Source of the DNA: Paenibacillus sp. 481
Lineage (GTDB): Bacteria; Bacillota; Bacilli; Paenibacillales; Paenibacillaceae
DNA: 64,000 bases
Assembly (NCBI RefSeq): GCF_021223605.1
Contig: NZ_CP075175.1
Span: forward strand, 4,791,501 to 4,855,500
Direction of reading: 5' to 3'
Shown here: positions 16,487 to 25,180 of the stretch, piece by piece
Numbering within the stretch: position 1 is the stretch's first letter
Layout of the letters: every line of letters starts with the position of its first letter
Program-made: the position numbers and the translations under genes
The notes under the pieces: model-generated
The model's input: the letters and a program-made list of their open reading frames with translations, nothing else
Database searches by the model: none
What the model was told of the DNA's origin: nothing

Positions 16487-17572
16487 ATGAAGGAGCTTGG
16501 GTTTGCGATTGTCGGCTTCGGCACGATTGCAAAAACACATATGGTTGCGCTGCGAACGCTGCCCATCATTAAGCCGCTTCCGGTAACGCCGGTCTTAGCT
16601 GCGCTAGTAACGCGACGGCCTGAAGAGCTTGCTCAGCAAGCGGCCCAAATTGGGTTCCGTACCGTAACGGATAACTTGGAGGAGGCATTGCTGCGCGAAG
16701 ACGTGCAAGCAGTAAGCATTTGTACACCGAATGCACTGCATGCGGAGCAAGTACAGGCATGCGTACGCCACGAGCGTGCGATCTATTGTGAGAAGCCTGT
16801 GACCGAAAGTGCGGAAGCGACAGCTGCACTGTTGCACGACATTCCGCACGGCTATCCACAGCAGCTAGCATTCGTGTTCCGCTATCATCCAGCAGTGATG
16901 CGTATACGCTCTGCTTTGCAGGCTGGAATGATTGGTGATGTACTACAATGCAAAATAGCCTATTTGCGTTCAGGTTATTTGGACGAAAATCGTCCATTTA
17001 GTTGGCGCTTGAGCGATAACTTGTCTGGCGGTGGGGCCACATCTGACATTGGTGTGCATGCACTTGATCTTATTAGGCACTGGTTTGGTGAGTTTACATC
17101 TGTAAACGGACAGACGCATACGTTTGTACCTTCTCGCCCAGCTTCTGCGGGAGCAACAGAACGAGTACATATCCAAGTTGATGATTGGGCGGCAATGACG
17201 TATGAGACTGCCAGTGGTGTGCGCGGTCTTGTTGAATTATCTCGTATTGCGTACGGTGCAGATGCATTCCGAATTGACATTGTAGGTACGAAAGGTAGCA
17301 TTACATGCGATCTGGAGCGTGATAAGCATCCGAAGGTCCACTTGATTAATGGAACGTCTGGCATCATCCCTGAACCTGCGTGCCTTGCTTTACTGCCAGA
17401 TGATAAAGCGACGATGGGGCTGTTTCAGGATAGCCATTTTGCAGCACTGCATCATTTTATTTTGCGATATACAGGGGATTCGCGGTGGGATGAATTAGCG
17501 CCAACGTTGGCAGACGGATTAGTCGTTGAAAAATGGGTCGATTCCGTCAGAAAGATAAATCCGTGCGGGTAG
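16487..17572 (+). CDS. Gfo/Idh/MocA-family NAD(P)-dependent oxidoreductase
   Basis: 361 residues. The N-terminal Rossmann domain (~1-120) has the dinucleotide motif VGFGTIAKTH and the characteristic CEKPV turn near residue 105, which carries the catalytic-site lysine. The C-terminal alpha/beta domain contains SGGGATSDIGVHALDL, with the DxGxHxxD pattern typical of the family. Relatives act on sugars, inositols or related polyols. ATG 16487 sits 7 nt after GAAGGTGAG, better than GTG 16475. The last 40 bp overlap the transporter gene, implying coupled translation. Confidence 0.9.
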   Translation: MKELGFAIVGFGTIAKTHMVALRTLPIIKPLPVTPVLAALVTRRPEELAQQAAQIGFRTVTDNLEEALLREDVQAVSICTPNALHAEQVQACVRHERAIYCEKPVTESAEATAALLHDIPHGYPQQLAFVFRYHPAVMRIRSALQAGMIGDVLQCKIAYLRSGYLDENRPFSWRLSDNLSGGGATSDIGVHALDLIRHWFGEFTSVNGQTHTFVPSRPASAGATERVHIQVDDWAAMTYETASGVRGLVELSRIAYGADAFRIDIVGTKGSITCDLERDKHPKVHLINGTSGIIPEPACLALLPDDKATMGLFQDSHFAALHHFILRYTGDSRWDELAPTLADGLVVEKWVDSVRKINPCG

Positions 17573-18462
17573 GAATATATTTGCTTCTCGTATTCACAAG
17601 CATGTTGTGGGGCGGCAATTTTGTTGCCAGCAAGCTACTCGTCGAGCATGCAGATGCGTTAACTTTAACCCTTTGCCGCTGGGGGATTGCTGTATTGTTC
17701 TGGCTGCCAATCGTTTGGCTGAAGGAACGCCGTATTTTGCCGCCCAAGCAAGCATGGTTGCCCCTTTCTTTAATGGGGTTAACGGGAGTCGTCTTGTTTA
17801 ACGTCAGTATGTTTATGGCATTAGAGCAGACGACGGCTACGAATACGGGGTTAATATCAGCTCTTAATCCTGTAGCGATTGCGCTGCTTAGCTTTATCAT
17901 ATACCGCGAAAGGCTTAACCGATGGCAAGTGGTTGCTATGATCGTGTCACTCGGTGGCGCGTTGTTGTTCCTGTTGCGAGGGGAAATGAGCCGTCTGTGG
18001 TCGCTGCAATTTAACGTGGGCGATCTCTGGATGTTGTGTGCGGTTGCATTTTGGGCAATTTATTCGGTCACGGGAAAATGGGCCTTGCGCTATGTGTCCC
18101 CGTATATGTCCACCTTTTGGGGCGGTGTGCTTGGCGTGGTGTGCTTGCTTCCGTTTAAAACGGACGAGCTGCTCACGTTATCCGGTGATATGACGTTTTG
18201 GAGTAGTATTTTATACATAAGCTTTGGCTCAACGATGTTAGCGATGTTGTTCTGGAATGTGGGCGTACAACAAGTTGGGGGAACACAAGCCGGTATATTT
18301 TTAAATTTAAATCCGATTTTCACCGGAACGTTTGCCTATTTTCTGTTAGGTGAACAGATGGTGGGGGCACAATGGCTTGGTGCCGCAATCGTGATGATCG
18401 GGGTGTTCGGGTTTACATTAGCTGGAATATTACGCATGAACAAAGAAAGGGCGCTGTCATGA
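17533..18462 (+). CDS. EamA-family (DMT) membrane transporter
   Basis: 309 residues with about ten membrane helices in two EamA repeats (~10-140 and ~155-295). Hallmarks are WGGNFVASKLLVEH in helix 1 and the repeat-ending LGGALLFLL. Homologues export metabolites or amino acids; the cargo is not predictable. It overlaps the oxidoreductase gene. A GTG at 17563 is an alternative start that would avoid most of the overlap, but neither start has a strong ribosome binding site. Confidence 0.88.
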   Translation: MGRFRQKDKSVRVGIYLLLVFTSMLWGGNFVASKLLVEHADALTLTLCRWGIAVLFWLPIVWLKERRILPPKQAWLPLSLMGLTGVVLFNVSMFMALEQTTATNTGLISALNPVAIALLSFIIYRERLNRWQVVAMIVSLGGALLFLLRGEMSRLWSLQFNVGDLWMLCAVAFWAIYSVTGKWALRYVSPYMSTFWGGVLGVVCLLPFKTDELLTLSGDMTFWSSILYISFGSTMLAMLFWNVGVQQVGGTQAGIFLNLNPIFTGTFAYFLLGEQMVGAQWLGAAIVMIGVFGFTLAGILRMNKERALS

Positions 18463-18463
18463 A

Positions 18464-19303
18464 ATGAACAAAGAGACACAACAAAGACTACGAGCGTTCA
18501 TTGATTTAGATGGTACGTTATATCATGGCTCGACGATGATCGAAGGAGCGAACGAACTTATTGCAACGCTGAATCAATTGAATGTGCCGTATTTATTCGT
18601 CACGAACAATTCATCCCGGACACCAGAGGCTGTTGCAAAGTTCCTAAATTCAATTGGCATCGACGCACGTGACGATCATGTACTCACCTCTGCGCAAGCT
18701 GCTGCATCGTATATTCAGAAACATTATACGAAGCAAAAAGTGTTTGTCATTGGTGAAGAAGGGTTACAACAAGCGCTAAGTGACTCTGGGGCGAACTGGA
18801 CGGATTGTGTGGAAGAGGCATGGACAACCGATATCGGCGTTGTCGTGCAAGGCATTGATCGCCAATTATCTTATGCGAAGCTTGAAGCTGCCTCGGCAGC
18901 TATATTGCGCGGTGCGGCGTTTGTGTTAACAAATCCCGATCTCATGCTGCCTTCGGATAAAGGAATTTCCCCAGGCGCAGGTACAATCGGCGCAGCTTTG
19001 CAAGCGGCTACGGGGGTAGACCCAGTCGTAATTGGTAAACCTAGTCATATTATTATGAATGCAGCGTTAGAGCGTCTTGGATGCTCGGCTGAGGAGGCTA
19101 TTGTCATTGGCGACAATATGTTAACCGATATGAAAGCGGGTGCTCAGGTAGGCTGCCGTACGGCATTAGTGTACACAGGTGTGACCACACCAAACAATTT
19201 TGCATCGTATAAAGAGAAGTCTGGTGTGATCCCAGATCTCGTGTTCCATAATTTACAAGAGATCAGACAATGGATTATAGAAGAAGTATCCGCTACGATA
19301 TAA
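18464..19303 (+). CDS. HAD-IIA phosphatase, NagD/YutF type
   Basis: 279 residues. The motif FIDLDGTLYHGS is at ~12-23, LFVTNNSSRTPE is the second motif, GKPSHIIMNAALERL carries the lysine, and VIGDNMLTDMKAG is motif four, with a C2-type cap in between. Family members hydrolyse nucleotide or p-nitrophenyl phosphates. The ATG lies one base after the transporter stop codon, so it is the third gene of an apparent three-gene operon. Confidence 0.9.
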   Translation: MNKETQQRLRAFIDLDGTLYHGSTMIEGANELIATLNQLNVPYLFVTNNSSRTPEAVAKFLNSIGIDARDDHVLTSAQAAASYIQKHYTKQKVFVIGEEGLQQALSDSGANWTDCVEEAWTTDIGVVVQGIDRQLSYAKLEAASAAILRGAAFVLTNPDLMLPSDKGISPGAGTIGAALQAATGVDPVVIGKPSHIIMNAALERLGCSAEEAIVIGDNMLTDMKAGAQVGCRTALVYTGVTTPNNFASYKEKSGVIPDLVFHNLQEIRQWIIEEVSATI

Positions 19304-19390
19304 TGTGAACCATTTTTGACTTTCAAAGCGTGTTAATTGAGCGTCTTTGCAAAAAATAGATGATTATGTGAACAGGAAGGAAGATGCTCG

Positions 19391-20170
19391 ATGCCGGAAC
19401 TCCCGGAAATCGAAGGATTACGTAGAAAATTAAATAAGTGGATCGTCGGTCAACGGATTAAAAGCATTCACATCCAGCGTGATTCATGGTTGAATATTGA
19501 TCGCGAACAGTTGGATAATGGTGTTGTTGGCCGTCAGGTACTGTTTGTAGAACGACGTGGAAAAGCGATTATTTTTCATTTAGATGATGGACGTCGCTTG
19601 TCTATACAAGTAGGCGGTGGTGCAGAATTAACGTCACTAACCGATATGGAAGTAGAGGTAGACACGAAGGGCGCACAATTCATTTTAAATACGGAAAAAG
19701 GTTCGTTTATCATCCACGGGGCTCGTTCAGGCAGTCTCCATTGGCTCAGTGCTAGAGAGCTTGACGATGATTTGAAGGCGCTCGGATCTGATCCGCTATC
19801 TCGTCATCTGAATAGTGAAGCGTTCCGTAAACGTTTTGCACGACGTCGGGTAACGATTAAATCAGCATTGACGAATCAAGCTATCGTTGCAGGTATAGGT
19901 AGTCGCTATGCAGAAGAAATTGCATTTGTTGCGGGGTTGCACCCTTCTGCCAAGACAGAAGCACTGACAGACGATCAGTGGGATACGTTATATCATGCCA
20001 CGATTACGGTACTGGAAGACGCTATTGATCGTATTGAAGCTGGTGAAGAGGTAAACTTACACGTCCATGGAAAAGTAGGCGAGCATTGCACAAGTTGTCA
20101 ATCCATAATCGAAGAAGTTGGCAGTGGTGTTCGTGCCATGACATTTTGTCCAAAGTGTCAATCGCTATAA
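19391..20170 (+). CDS. mutM: Formamidopyrimidine-DNA glycosylase (Fpg/Nei) family protein
   Basis: Base-excision repair glycosylase/AP lyase, 259 residues, slightly short for Fpg. After Met removal the catalytic Pro starts PELPEIE (usually PELPEVE). The conserved lysine in ERRGKAIIF corresponds to Fpg Lys57. The C-terminal zinc finger is C-x2-C-x16-C-x2-C (CTSC ... CPKC) with the DNA-contacting Arg inside. The loop usually reading hLGM-x-G is QVGGGAEL, so oxidised-guanine specificity may differ. Nei-like activity is the main alternative. Confidence 0.82.
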   Translation: MPELPEIEGLRRKLNKWIVGQRIKSIHIQRDSWLNIDREQLDNGVVGRQVLFVERRGKAIIFHLDDGRRLSIQVGGGAELTSLTDMEVEVDTKGAQFILNTEKGSFIIHGARSGSLHWLSARELDDDLKALGSDPLSRHLNSEAFRKRFARRRVTIKSALTNQAIVAGIGSRYAEEIAFVAGLHPSAKTEALTDDQWDTLYHATITVLEDAIDRIEAGEEVNLHVHGKVGEHCTSCQSIIEEVGSGVRAMTFCPKCQSL

Positions 20171-20209
20171 TTTTTTCTAAACAAGCCATTACTTCTTTAT
20201 AAAATCGAA

Positions 20210-20631
20210 ATGCATCCGGCTGAAAGGGAAATGAAGCGCGATCCCGAGAAACAACGTTTCATGTACGGTTGTCATTGGTCGTTAAGAGGTGGGGATGAGC
20301 GTGCGGTCGAGACGGCTTGGCCCGACAAATGTAGCTGTGGATTTTCAACTTCTCCGGATGCATTTCAGCTAACTGTTCAATCTTTATTGCATGATTTCAT
20401 GATCGCGGAAGCTTGTATTTCAGTAGGCATTGTCGTTTATGTTGATGCGTACAAAGGCAAGGATTCGGGGGCATGTTTGCTACAATTGCCTCCCGTAGCG
20501 ATCGTCATGCAAATATCGGTGTCGATTACATCGGTTGGGAAAGCATGTCTGTGTTACTGCACTTAGCTGATTTGCGGGACAAGCTGATCGTATTGAAAAC
20601 ACGGAAAAACGGTGCCGGTGGTCATGTTTAG
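20210..20631 (+). pseudogene. Uncharacterised ORF with a probable frameshift
   Basis: Two overlapping frames read as one protein. The first (20210 to ~20468) contains GCHWSLRGGDER and a C-SCGFSTSPDAFQL segment, ending with VDAYKGKDSG. From ~20469 the second frame continues GGMFATIASRSDRHANIGV, YIGWESMSVLLHLADLRDK and LKTRKNGAGG, stopping at 20631. One extra G in the G5 run at 20467-20471 would join them into ~140 residues. I do not recognise the family. No good ribosome binding site was found for the first ATG; an ATG at 20234 follows AAAGGGA too closely. Confidence 0.4.
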
Positions 20632-20695
20632 AATAGAAATTATTAATGTCGTTAAACGACGTAGATTAAAAATTTATAATTGACATGAGGTCAAT

Positions 20696-21040
20696 ATGAT
20701 ACATGTATATTTAGATGACTGGCGGCGTTGTCCGGCCGGATTTGCTTTAGCGAAAAATATGGAAGAATGTTTGTTGCTGCTGGAAGAAGAGGAAGTAGGC
20801 ATTTTATCGTTGGATCACGATCTTGGGCCAGGCGAGCCAACAGGAACTGAACTCGTCATGGAAATGGTTCGGAGGAAGGCGTATCCTTCACAAGCGATAT
20901 ATTTGCATACATCGAGCCTTATTGGCAAGCAGCGCATGTATGAACTGTTGTATACGAGCAAGCCTGAACACGTACAACTTATAAGTGGCCCGATGCCTGA
21001 TGCTGTGCTGGAGCGGGTTAGAGTTGAACATGACCGCTGA
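20696..21040 (+). CDS. cREC-type receiver-like domain protein
   Basis: 114 residues. The pattern YLDDWRRCPAGF, ECLLLLEEEEVGILSLDHDLG and TGTELV matches the cyclic-phosphate-processing receiver family (a CheY-like fold with DD and DHDLG acidic residues). Proposed members sit in RNA or nucleotide processing contexts, which agrees with an FtsJ-type methyltransferase three genes downstream. The actual activity is not shown by sequence. GAGGT precedes the ATG. It overlaps the next gene by 11 bp. Confidence 0.75.
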   Translation: MIHVYLDDWRRCPAGFALAKNMEECLLLLEEEEVGILSLDHDLGPGEPTGTELVMEMVRRKAYPSQAIYLHTSSLIGKQRMYELLYTSKPEHVQLISGPMPDAVLERVRVEHDR

Positions 21041-21479
21041 TCAGGGAATGAATGAACAGGAGCAGCAACAGAAGCAGCAGCGCCAGCAGCAGGAGTCAAG
21101 CGAGCCAGGGAATCTCCCTAGCTCGTCGTTTGTTTCATGCTCACAAGCGGAGCTGTTGGAAGCATTAGATTCGGGACTAGTCGCGTCATCTTGGGACGGA
21201 ATATACATTTATTCACCGATGTGTGGCACGTGTAAGCTGGCCGAACAAATGTTGACGATCGTTGCTGCGGCCATGTCGGAACTTCGACTAGCTAAATTGA
21301 ATGTACAGTCTGCGCGGGAAGCGGCCGAGCGGCTGCGTATTCAAAGTGTTCCGTGCTTGCTGCTATGGTCACGTGAGGCTGAGCAAGTTGTGCAGGAAAG
21401 CGATATTCAGTACGTGTATGCATTTCATTCCGTAACGTATTTGTATGAACGTCTGAAAGGCGGGAGAGCGGATGATTAA
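21030..21479 (+). CDS. Thioredoxin-like protein with Gln-rich N-terminus
   Basis: 149 residues. A low-complexity Gln/Glu-rich stretch (EQQQKQQRQQQ, ~9-21) precedes a thioredoxin fold with active site SPMCGTC (the two cysteines near residue 70) and the cis-Pro segment QSVPCLLLW. No signal peptide is present, so it acts in the cytosol. The ATG overlaps the upstream stop region, and its own end overlaps the ABC gene by 8 bp, indicating coupled expression. Confidence 0.82.
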   Translation: MTADQGMNEQEQQQKQQRQQQESSEPGNLPSSSFVSCSQAELLEALDSGLVASSWDGIYIYSPMCGTCKLAEQMLTIVAAAMSELRLAKLNVQSAREAAERLRIQSVPCLLLWSREAEQVVQESDIQYVYAFHSVTYLYERLKGGRADD

Positions 21480-22245
21480 CGTTAGTCATGTATCGTTTCA
21501 GCGAGAAGAACGTCATATTTTGAATGATATTAATTGGCAAGTGAACGATGGGGAACATTGGGTGCTATTAGGTCGTAATGGTTCAGGAAAAACGACGCTG
21601 CTGGAACTGCTGACCGCTTACCAATTCCCAAGTTCAGGGACTATTCAGGTGCTGGGGCAAACGTATGGTCAGACAGATGTACGTGAAGTACGTAAGCAGA
21701 TCGGATACATTAGCCAGTCTGTTGTCGAAAAATTAACGCTGACTGACTCGGTTTGGGAGATTGTCGCAACAGGTGCATTTGCTTTTTTACGTTTTTATGA
21801 ACATATTCCTGAAAATATTAAAGAACAATCTCATGACTTGCTGGAGCGACTCGGTATTGGTCATCTAGCTGATCAGCCGCTGGCCGTTTGTTCACAAGGT
21901 GAGCGTAAAAAAATATTGCTCGCGCGCGCGCTAATGGGCCAACCCAAGCTGCTCATCATGGATGAGCCGTGTGCGGGTCTTGACTTATTTGAGCGCGAAA
22001 AGTTGCTGGAAGATTTAGAAGTTACGCTGCATCGGCAGTTAAGCGTTATTTATGTGACGCATCATTTGGAAGAGATAACGCCGTTGTTTACGCATGTTGC
22101 CTTACTGCATCAAGGACGTATGGTCGCTGCTGGCCCGAAGCATGAAGTATTGCGTCCGCAATTGTTATCGCAGACGTATGATTTGTCACTGCAAGTAGAT
22201 TGGGTAAATGATCGGCCTTGGACTCGAGTTGGCAGTACGGTTTAA
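21472..22245 (+). CDS. ABC transporter ATP-binding protein (YlmA-like)
   Basis: 257-residue single nucleotide-binding domain. Walker A is GRNGSGKTTLL (~34-44), a Q-loop is in YISQSV, the signature is CSQGERKKILLARAL (a variant of LSGGQ), Walker B is LLIMDEPCAGLD, and the switch histidine is in VTHHLEE. No permease gene lies beside it. It is similar in layout to stand-alone ABC proteins such as YlmA. The non-standard signature (SQGE) is typical of that group. Confidence 0.9.
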   Translation: MINVSHVSFQREERHILNDINWQVNDGEHWVLLGRNGSGKTTLLELLTAYQFPSSGTIQVLGQTYGQTDVREVRKQIGYISQSVVEKLTLTDSVWEIVATGAFAFLRFYEHIPENIKEQSHDLLERLGIGHLADQPLAVCSQGERKKILLARALMGQPKLLIMDEPCAGLDLFEREKLLEDLEVTLHRQLSVIYVTHHLEEITPLFTHVALLHQGRMVAAGPKHEVLRPQLLSQTYDLSLQVDWVNDRPWTRVGSTV

Positions 22246-22282
22246 CGAAGTGTTAAGGTTACTTTTTGGAGGGTAAAATCGA

Positions 22283-23401
22283 TTGAATCAATTACAGAAC
22301 GTACAACTGGAACAACATTATACGCCGGGCTCACATTGGGTCGTGACGGCTAATCATGGTTATATCGCTTATGCGCAAGAAGAGCTACGCCGTCGTTTTG
22401 GGCAATTAAAAAGCCGCATTTTATTGTCAGGTGAAGTAGCTTTGATGGAGCTTCCCGTTTCACATGATGACGTATGGTCTTGGATGCGCAACGAGCCTAC
22501 TATTTTTGTACGTCATCTTCAGCCTGTTCAGGCTACTTTTGTGGATAAAAATGCAGCACAACAGGCAGAACCTGCCGATGTTGACGGTGGTGCTGAAGTT
22601 GAAGCTGCATTATGGCAAACGACTGAGCTGTTAGAATGTTTGAACACGGTTATGGCTGCACGGGAATGGACGCTGGAAGGCAAGTCTATTGCTGTTCATG
22701 TGCGCCGCAGCGGTGCGGGCAGCGATGAGCGTCAGCTACGTGATGCCACAGTTCAAGCTATTGAACAGTTAAATGGTACGCATAACTTGCAGGCTGCTGA
22801 GCTTGTTGTATCCCTTTATATCCATGACGGAGTCGTGTATGCGGGGTTGTCTACTCCAGAGGAGAACGGTTCCGACTGGTCAGGTGGAGCGATGCGTTTC
22901 CAGCGGGAAGACGGTCAAATTTCACGCGCTAAGTTTAAGTTGCTTGAAGCAGAGAAGACGTTTGGGCTTGATTTTTCGGCATACCATACGGCGCTTGATA
23001 TTGGAGCAGCTCCCGGCGGCTGGACAAGCCTCCTCTTGGAGCGTGGTGTGTTTGTCACGGCTGTAGATCCAGCTAAGATGCATCCATCGCTTATGGATCA
23101 TCCCAACCTTCAGTATTATGGGAAAAATGCAGCCGACGTTGCGTTTGAATCGAATGAATTCGACTTGCTCGTCTGCGATATGAGTTGGAGTCCGAAGGTG
23201 ACCGCACAGCTCGTATATCAGCTGTTGGATGCCGTTAAGCCAGGTGGTACGGTCATTGTTACGTTGAAGCTGATGCACAAAAAGCCGCTGCAAACGATTC
23301 GCGATGTGACGGAAATGTACGAGCAGCATTTGCATATTTTGCGTGCGAAGCAATTGTTCCACAACCGTGACGAAATTACGCTGTACATGATGAAATATTA
23401 A
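22283..23401 (+). CDS. FtsJ/RrmJ-like SAM-dependent methyltransferase
   Basis: 372 residues from a TTG start after TTGGAGGG. The N-terminal ~210 residues (THUMP/RlmM-like position) are followed by a Rossmann methyltransferase domain. The SAM site is ALDIGAAPGGWTSLLLERG (~233-251), the acidic motif is DLLVCDMSW, and the catalytic-type lysine is in VIVTLKLMHKK. The K-D-K arrangement matches rRNA 2'-O-methyltransferases of the RlmE/RlmM type; the target RNA is unknown. It is the last gene of the four-gene cluster and is followed by a strong terminator. Confidence 0.85.
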   Translation: MNQLQNVQLEQHYTPGSHWVVTANHGYIAYAQEELRRRFGQLKSRILLSGEVALMELPVSHDDVWSWMRNEPTIFVRHLQPVQATFVDKNAAQQAEPADVDGGAEVEAALWQTTELLECLNTVMAAREWTLEGKSIAVHVRRSGAGSDERQLRDATVQAIEQLNGTHNLQAAELVVSLYIHDGVVYAGLSTPEENGSDWSGGAMRFQREDGQISRAKFKLLEAEKTFGLDFSAYHTALDIGAAPGGWTSLLLERGVFVTAVDPAKMHPSLMDHPNLQYYGKNAADVAFESNEFDLLVCDMSWSPKVTAQLVYQLLDAVKPGGTVIVTLKLMHKKPLQTIRDVTEMYEQHLHILRAKQLFHNRDEITLYMMKY

Positions 23402-23486
23402 TCAGTCCAGCTGTATTTTCAAAAAATAGTAGACAAGTAGTCAAGACTCTACTACAATAACGACATAACCAAATGATGGAATAGGG

Positions 23487-23537
23487 AAAGCATCCCGATT
23501 ACGACCTGTACAGGTTCGTATTCGGGATGCTTTTTTT
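23487..23537 (+). terminator. Long-stem terminator before the Tad-like operon
   Basis: AAAGCATCCCGA and TCGGGATGCTTT form the base of an extended hairpin that also pairs ACGACC with GGTTCGT, ending in seven T residues. It insulates the Tad-like operon start at 23558, only 20 bp away, so the operon promoter must lie before or within it unless readthrough occurs. Confidence 0.9.
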
Positions 23538-23557
23538 CGTTTTGGAGGAGGGGTATT

Positions 23558-25123
23558 GTGTCGCAATTAACGCCAACATTGCCGGCAGGGAAGCTGTTGC
23601 ATGGGCGTTATCGCATCGAGCATTGTATCGGTGCAGGTGGAATGAGTACGGTATATTTGGCCCATGATGAGCGGCTAATGGGAAAGCGGTGGGCGGTCAA
23701 GATTTCGAAGCCAAGTCCGAATGAAGTTAGTCATTTGATGCATGAAGCAAGGCTGTTAACTGCTTTGCGGCACCCGAATTTGCCGCTTATCGTGGACTTG
23801 TTTCCGCCAGACGAATACGGTCTTGCGTACATGGTCATGGAATATGTGGAGGGGGAAAGCTTGGCGGAGACGATGAAGCGAGGGCCTGTACCATTTGCGA
23901 AAGCACTTCATTATGGCATTCAGTTATGTAATGCGCTGTCCTATTTACATCGGCAGCAACCGCCAATTGTGTTTCGCGATGTGAAGCCTTCTAATGTGAT
24001 GATTACGTGGCAGGATGACGTCAAGCTGATTGATTTTGGGATTGCTCGCAATGTGAAAGAGGGGGCGGTCGCTGATACGGTGAAGCTCGGTACGATTGGC
24101 TTTGCAGCGCCAGAACAATATACGGGCGATCAGAGCGATGCCCGTACAGACTTGTATGGGATAGGTGCATTATTGTCGCACATGCTTACAGGTGGTCGTT
24201 GGCAGGGAGCGGAGCCGCTGCGAATACGTCTGTTGCAGGCGGACGTCCCCCAATCGTTCGGACATGTGTTGTTAAAGCTGCTCGCTGAACGGCCTGAAGA
24301 TCGATATACCGATGCGGACGAACTTAAATTAGAGCTGCTGTCTTTTGGAGGCAGCGAGTCCAATACACGTATAAGCAACGTGATTGAGGATGAATCAGCT
24401 TCTGTTCAGCGGTTTCGCGGGATTCGTTCTACAGCGATGAACGTTGGTGAGAAAGCAACCGTTATCGCTTTTGCGAGTGCAGGGCGTGGCCTAGGTTGTA
24501 CACATGCAGCACTGCTTACCGCTTACAGCTTGAGCCAAGCACGCAACGGAAAAGTGGTGTACGTTGATGCGGGTACTCGTGATGGGCTTGTCATTAGCCA
24601 GCTACGAGCAGATTATGAAGGCGAACCTAGTGCTGTTGCGGCAGCACGCGAACGGTTGTATGGGGTGACGATGATGGCTTGGGGGAGTGAACCTAGTTTT
24701 GTTCCGATATTGCAAGCCGAGTTCCATTTCATCGTACTTGATTTAGGCTTGCTAGGTACAGAGGAACGGATAAGTGAGTTCATGCGTGCACATGCGCCCG
24801 TACTTATTTGTTCAACAATGCCTTGGCGAAAGGATGAAACATACGGCATAGTCGAACAGTTTCAGGCTCGTGGTTGGAAGGGATGGCTACTGGCCGCTCC
24901 GCATGGAAGTTGTCACAGGCAAGTAAATAAGCGCGAGGATTTGCAATGGTCAGCGGCTAAAATGTGCAACGATTTGCGCGTTGTCTTAATTCCAACATGT
25001 GCGCGCCCGTTTGAGTTTACAGAAAGTGAAGAATGGTTAGCGCAATTGTTAGGTACGACAAAAAATAAGCGTGTCTGGACGGACTGGTTTCGAACTGTCC
25101 ATGAATGGTTTCGAAAAAGATAA
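23558..25123 (+). CDS. Ser/Thr protein kinase fused to a degenerate MinD/CpaE-like domain
   Basis: 521 residues from GTG after GGAGGAGG. Residues ~17-260 are a PknB-like kinase: G-loop GAGGMSTV (25-32), Lys48, Glu63, catalytic loop FRDVKPSN (139-146, with F for the usual H), DFG (159-161) and AAPEQYTG. No transmembrane helix or PASTA repeat follows. Residues ~300-500 instead form a P-loop NTPase-like fold with IAFASAGRGLGCTHAAL, a deviant Walker A lacking the GK[ST] lysine, and KVVYVDAGT. It is the first gene of the Tad-like operon. I infer phospho-control or scaffolding of the apparatus. Confidence 0.85.
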   Translation: MSQLTPTLPAGKLLHGRYRIEHCIGAGGMSTVYLAHDERLMGKRWAVKISKPSPNEVSHLMHEARLLTALRHPNLPLIVDLFPPDEYGLAYMVMEYVEGESLAETMKRGPVPFAKALHYGIQLCNALSYLHRQQPPIVFRDVKPSNVMITWQDDVKLIDFGIARNVKEGAVADTVKLGTIGFAAPEQYTGDQSDARTDLYGIGALLSHMLTGGRWQGAEPLRIRLLQADVPQSFGHVLLKLLAERPEDRYTDADELKLELLSFGGSESNTRISNVIEDESASVQRFRGIRSTAMNVGEKATVIAFASAGRGLGCTHAALLTAYSLSQARNGKVVYVDAGTRDGLVISQLRADYEGEPSAVAAARERLYGVTMMAWGSEPSFVPILQAEFHFIVLDLGLLGTEERISEFMRAHAPVLICSTMPWRKDETYGIVEQFQARGWKGWLLAAPHGSCHRQVNKREDLQWSAAKMCNDLRVVLIPTCARPFEFTESEEWLAQLLGTTKNKRVWTDWFRTVHEWFRKR

Positions 25124-25180
25124 TGAAGGTAATGGCCAAAGGCAATGAGATGACATAGAAAGGAGCCGACGAGTCTAATT

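Noticed and set aside
16387-16572. Small ORF with MKKAILDCKFLLFPHN before the oxidoreductase
   Set aside because: It overlaps the next gene in another frame, and no hydrophobic leader or homologous domain is apparent.
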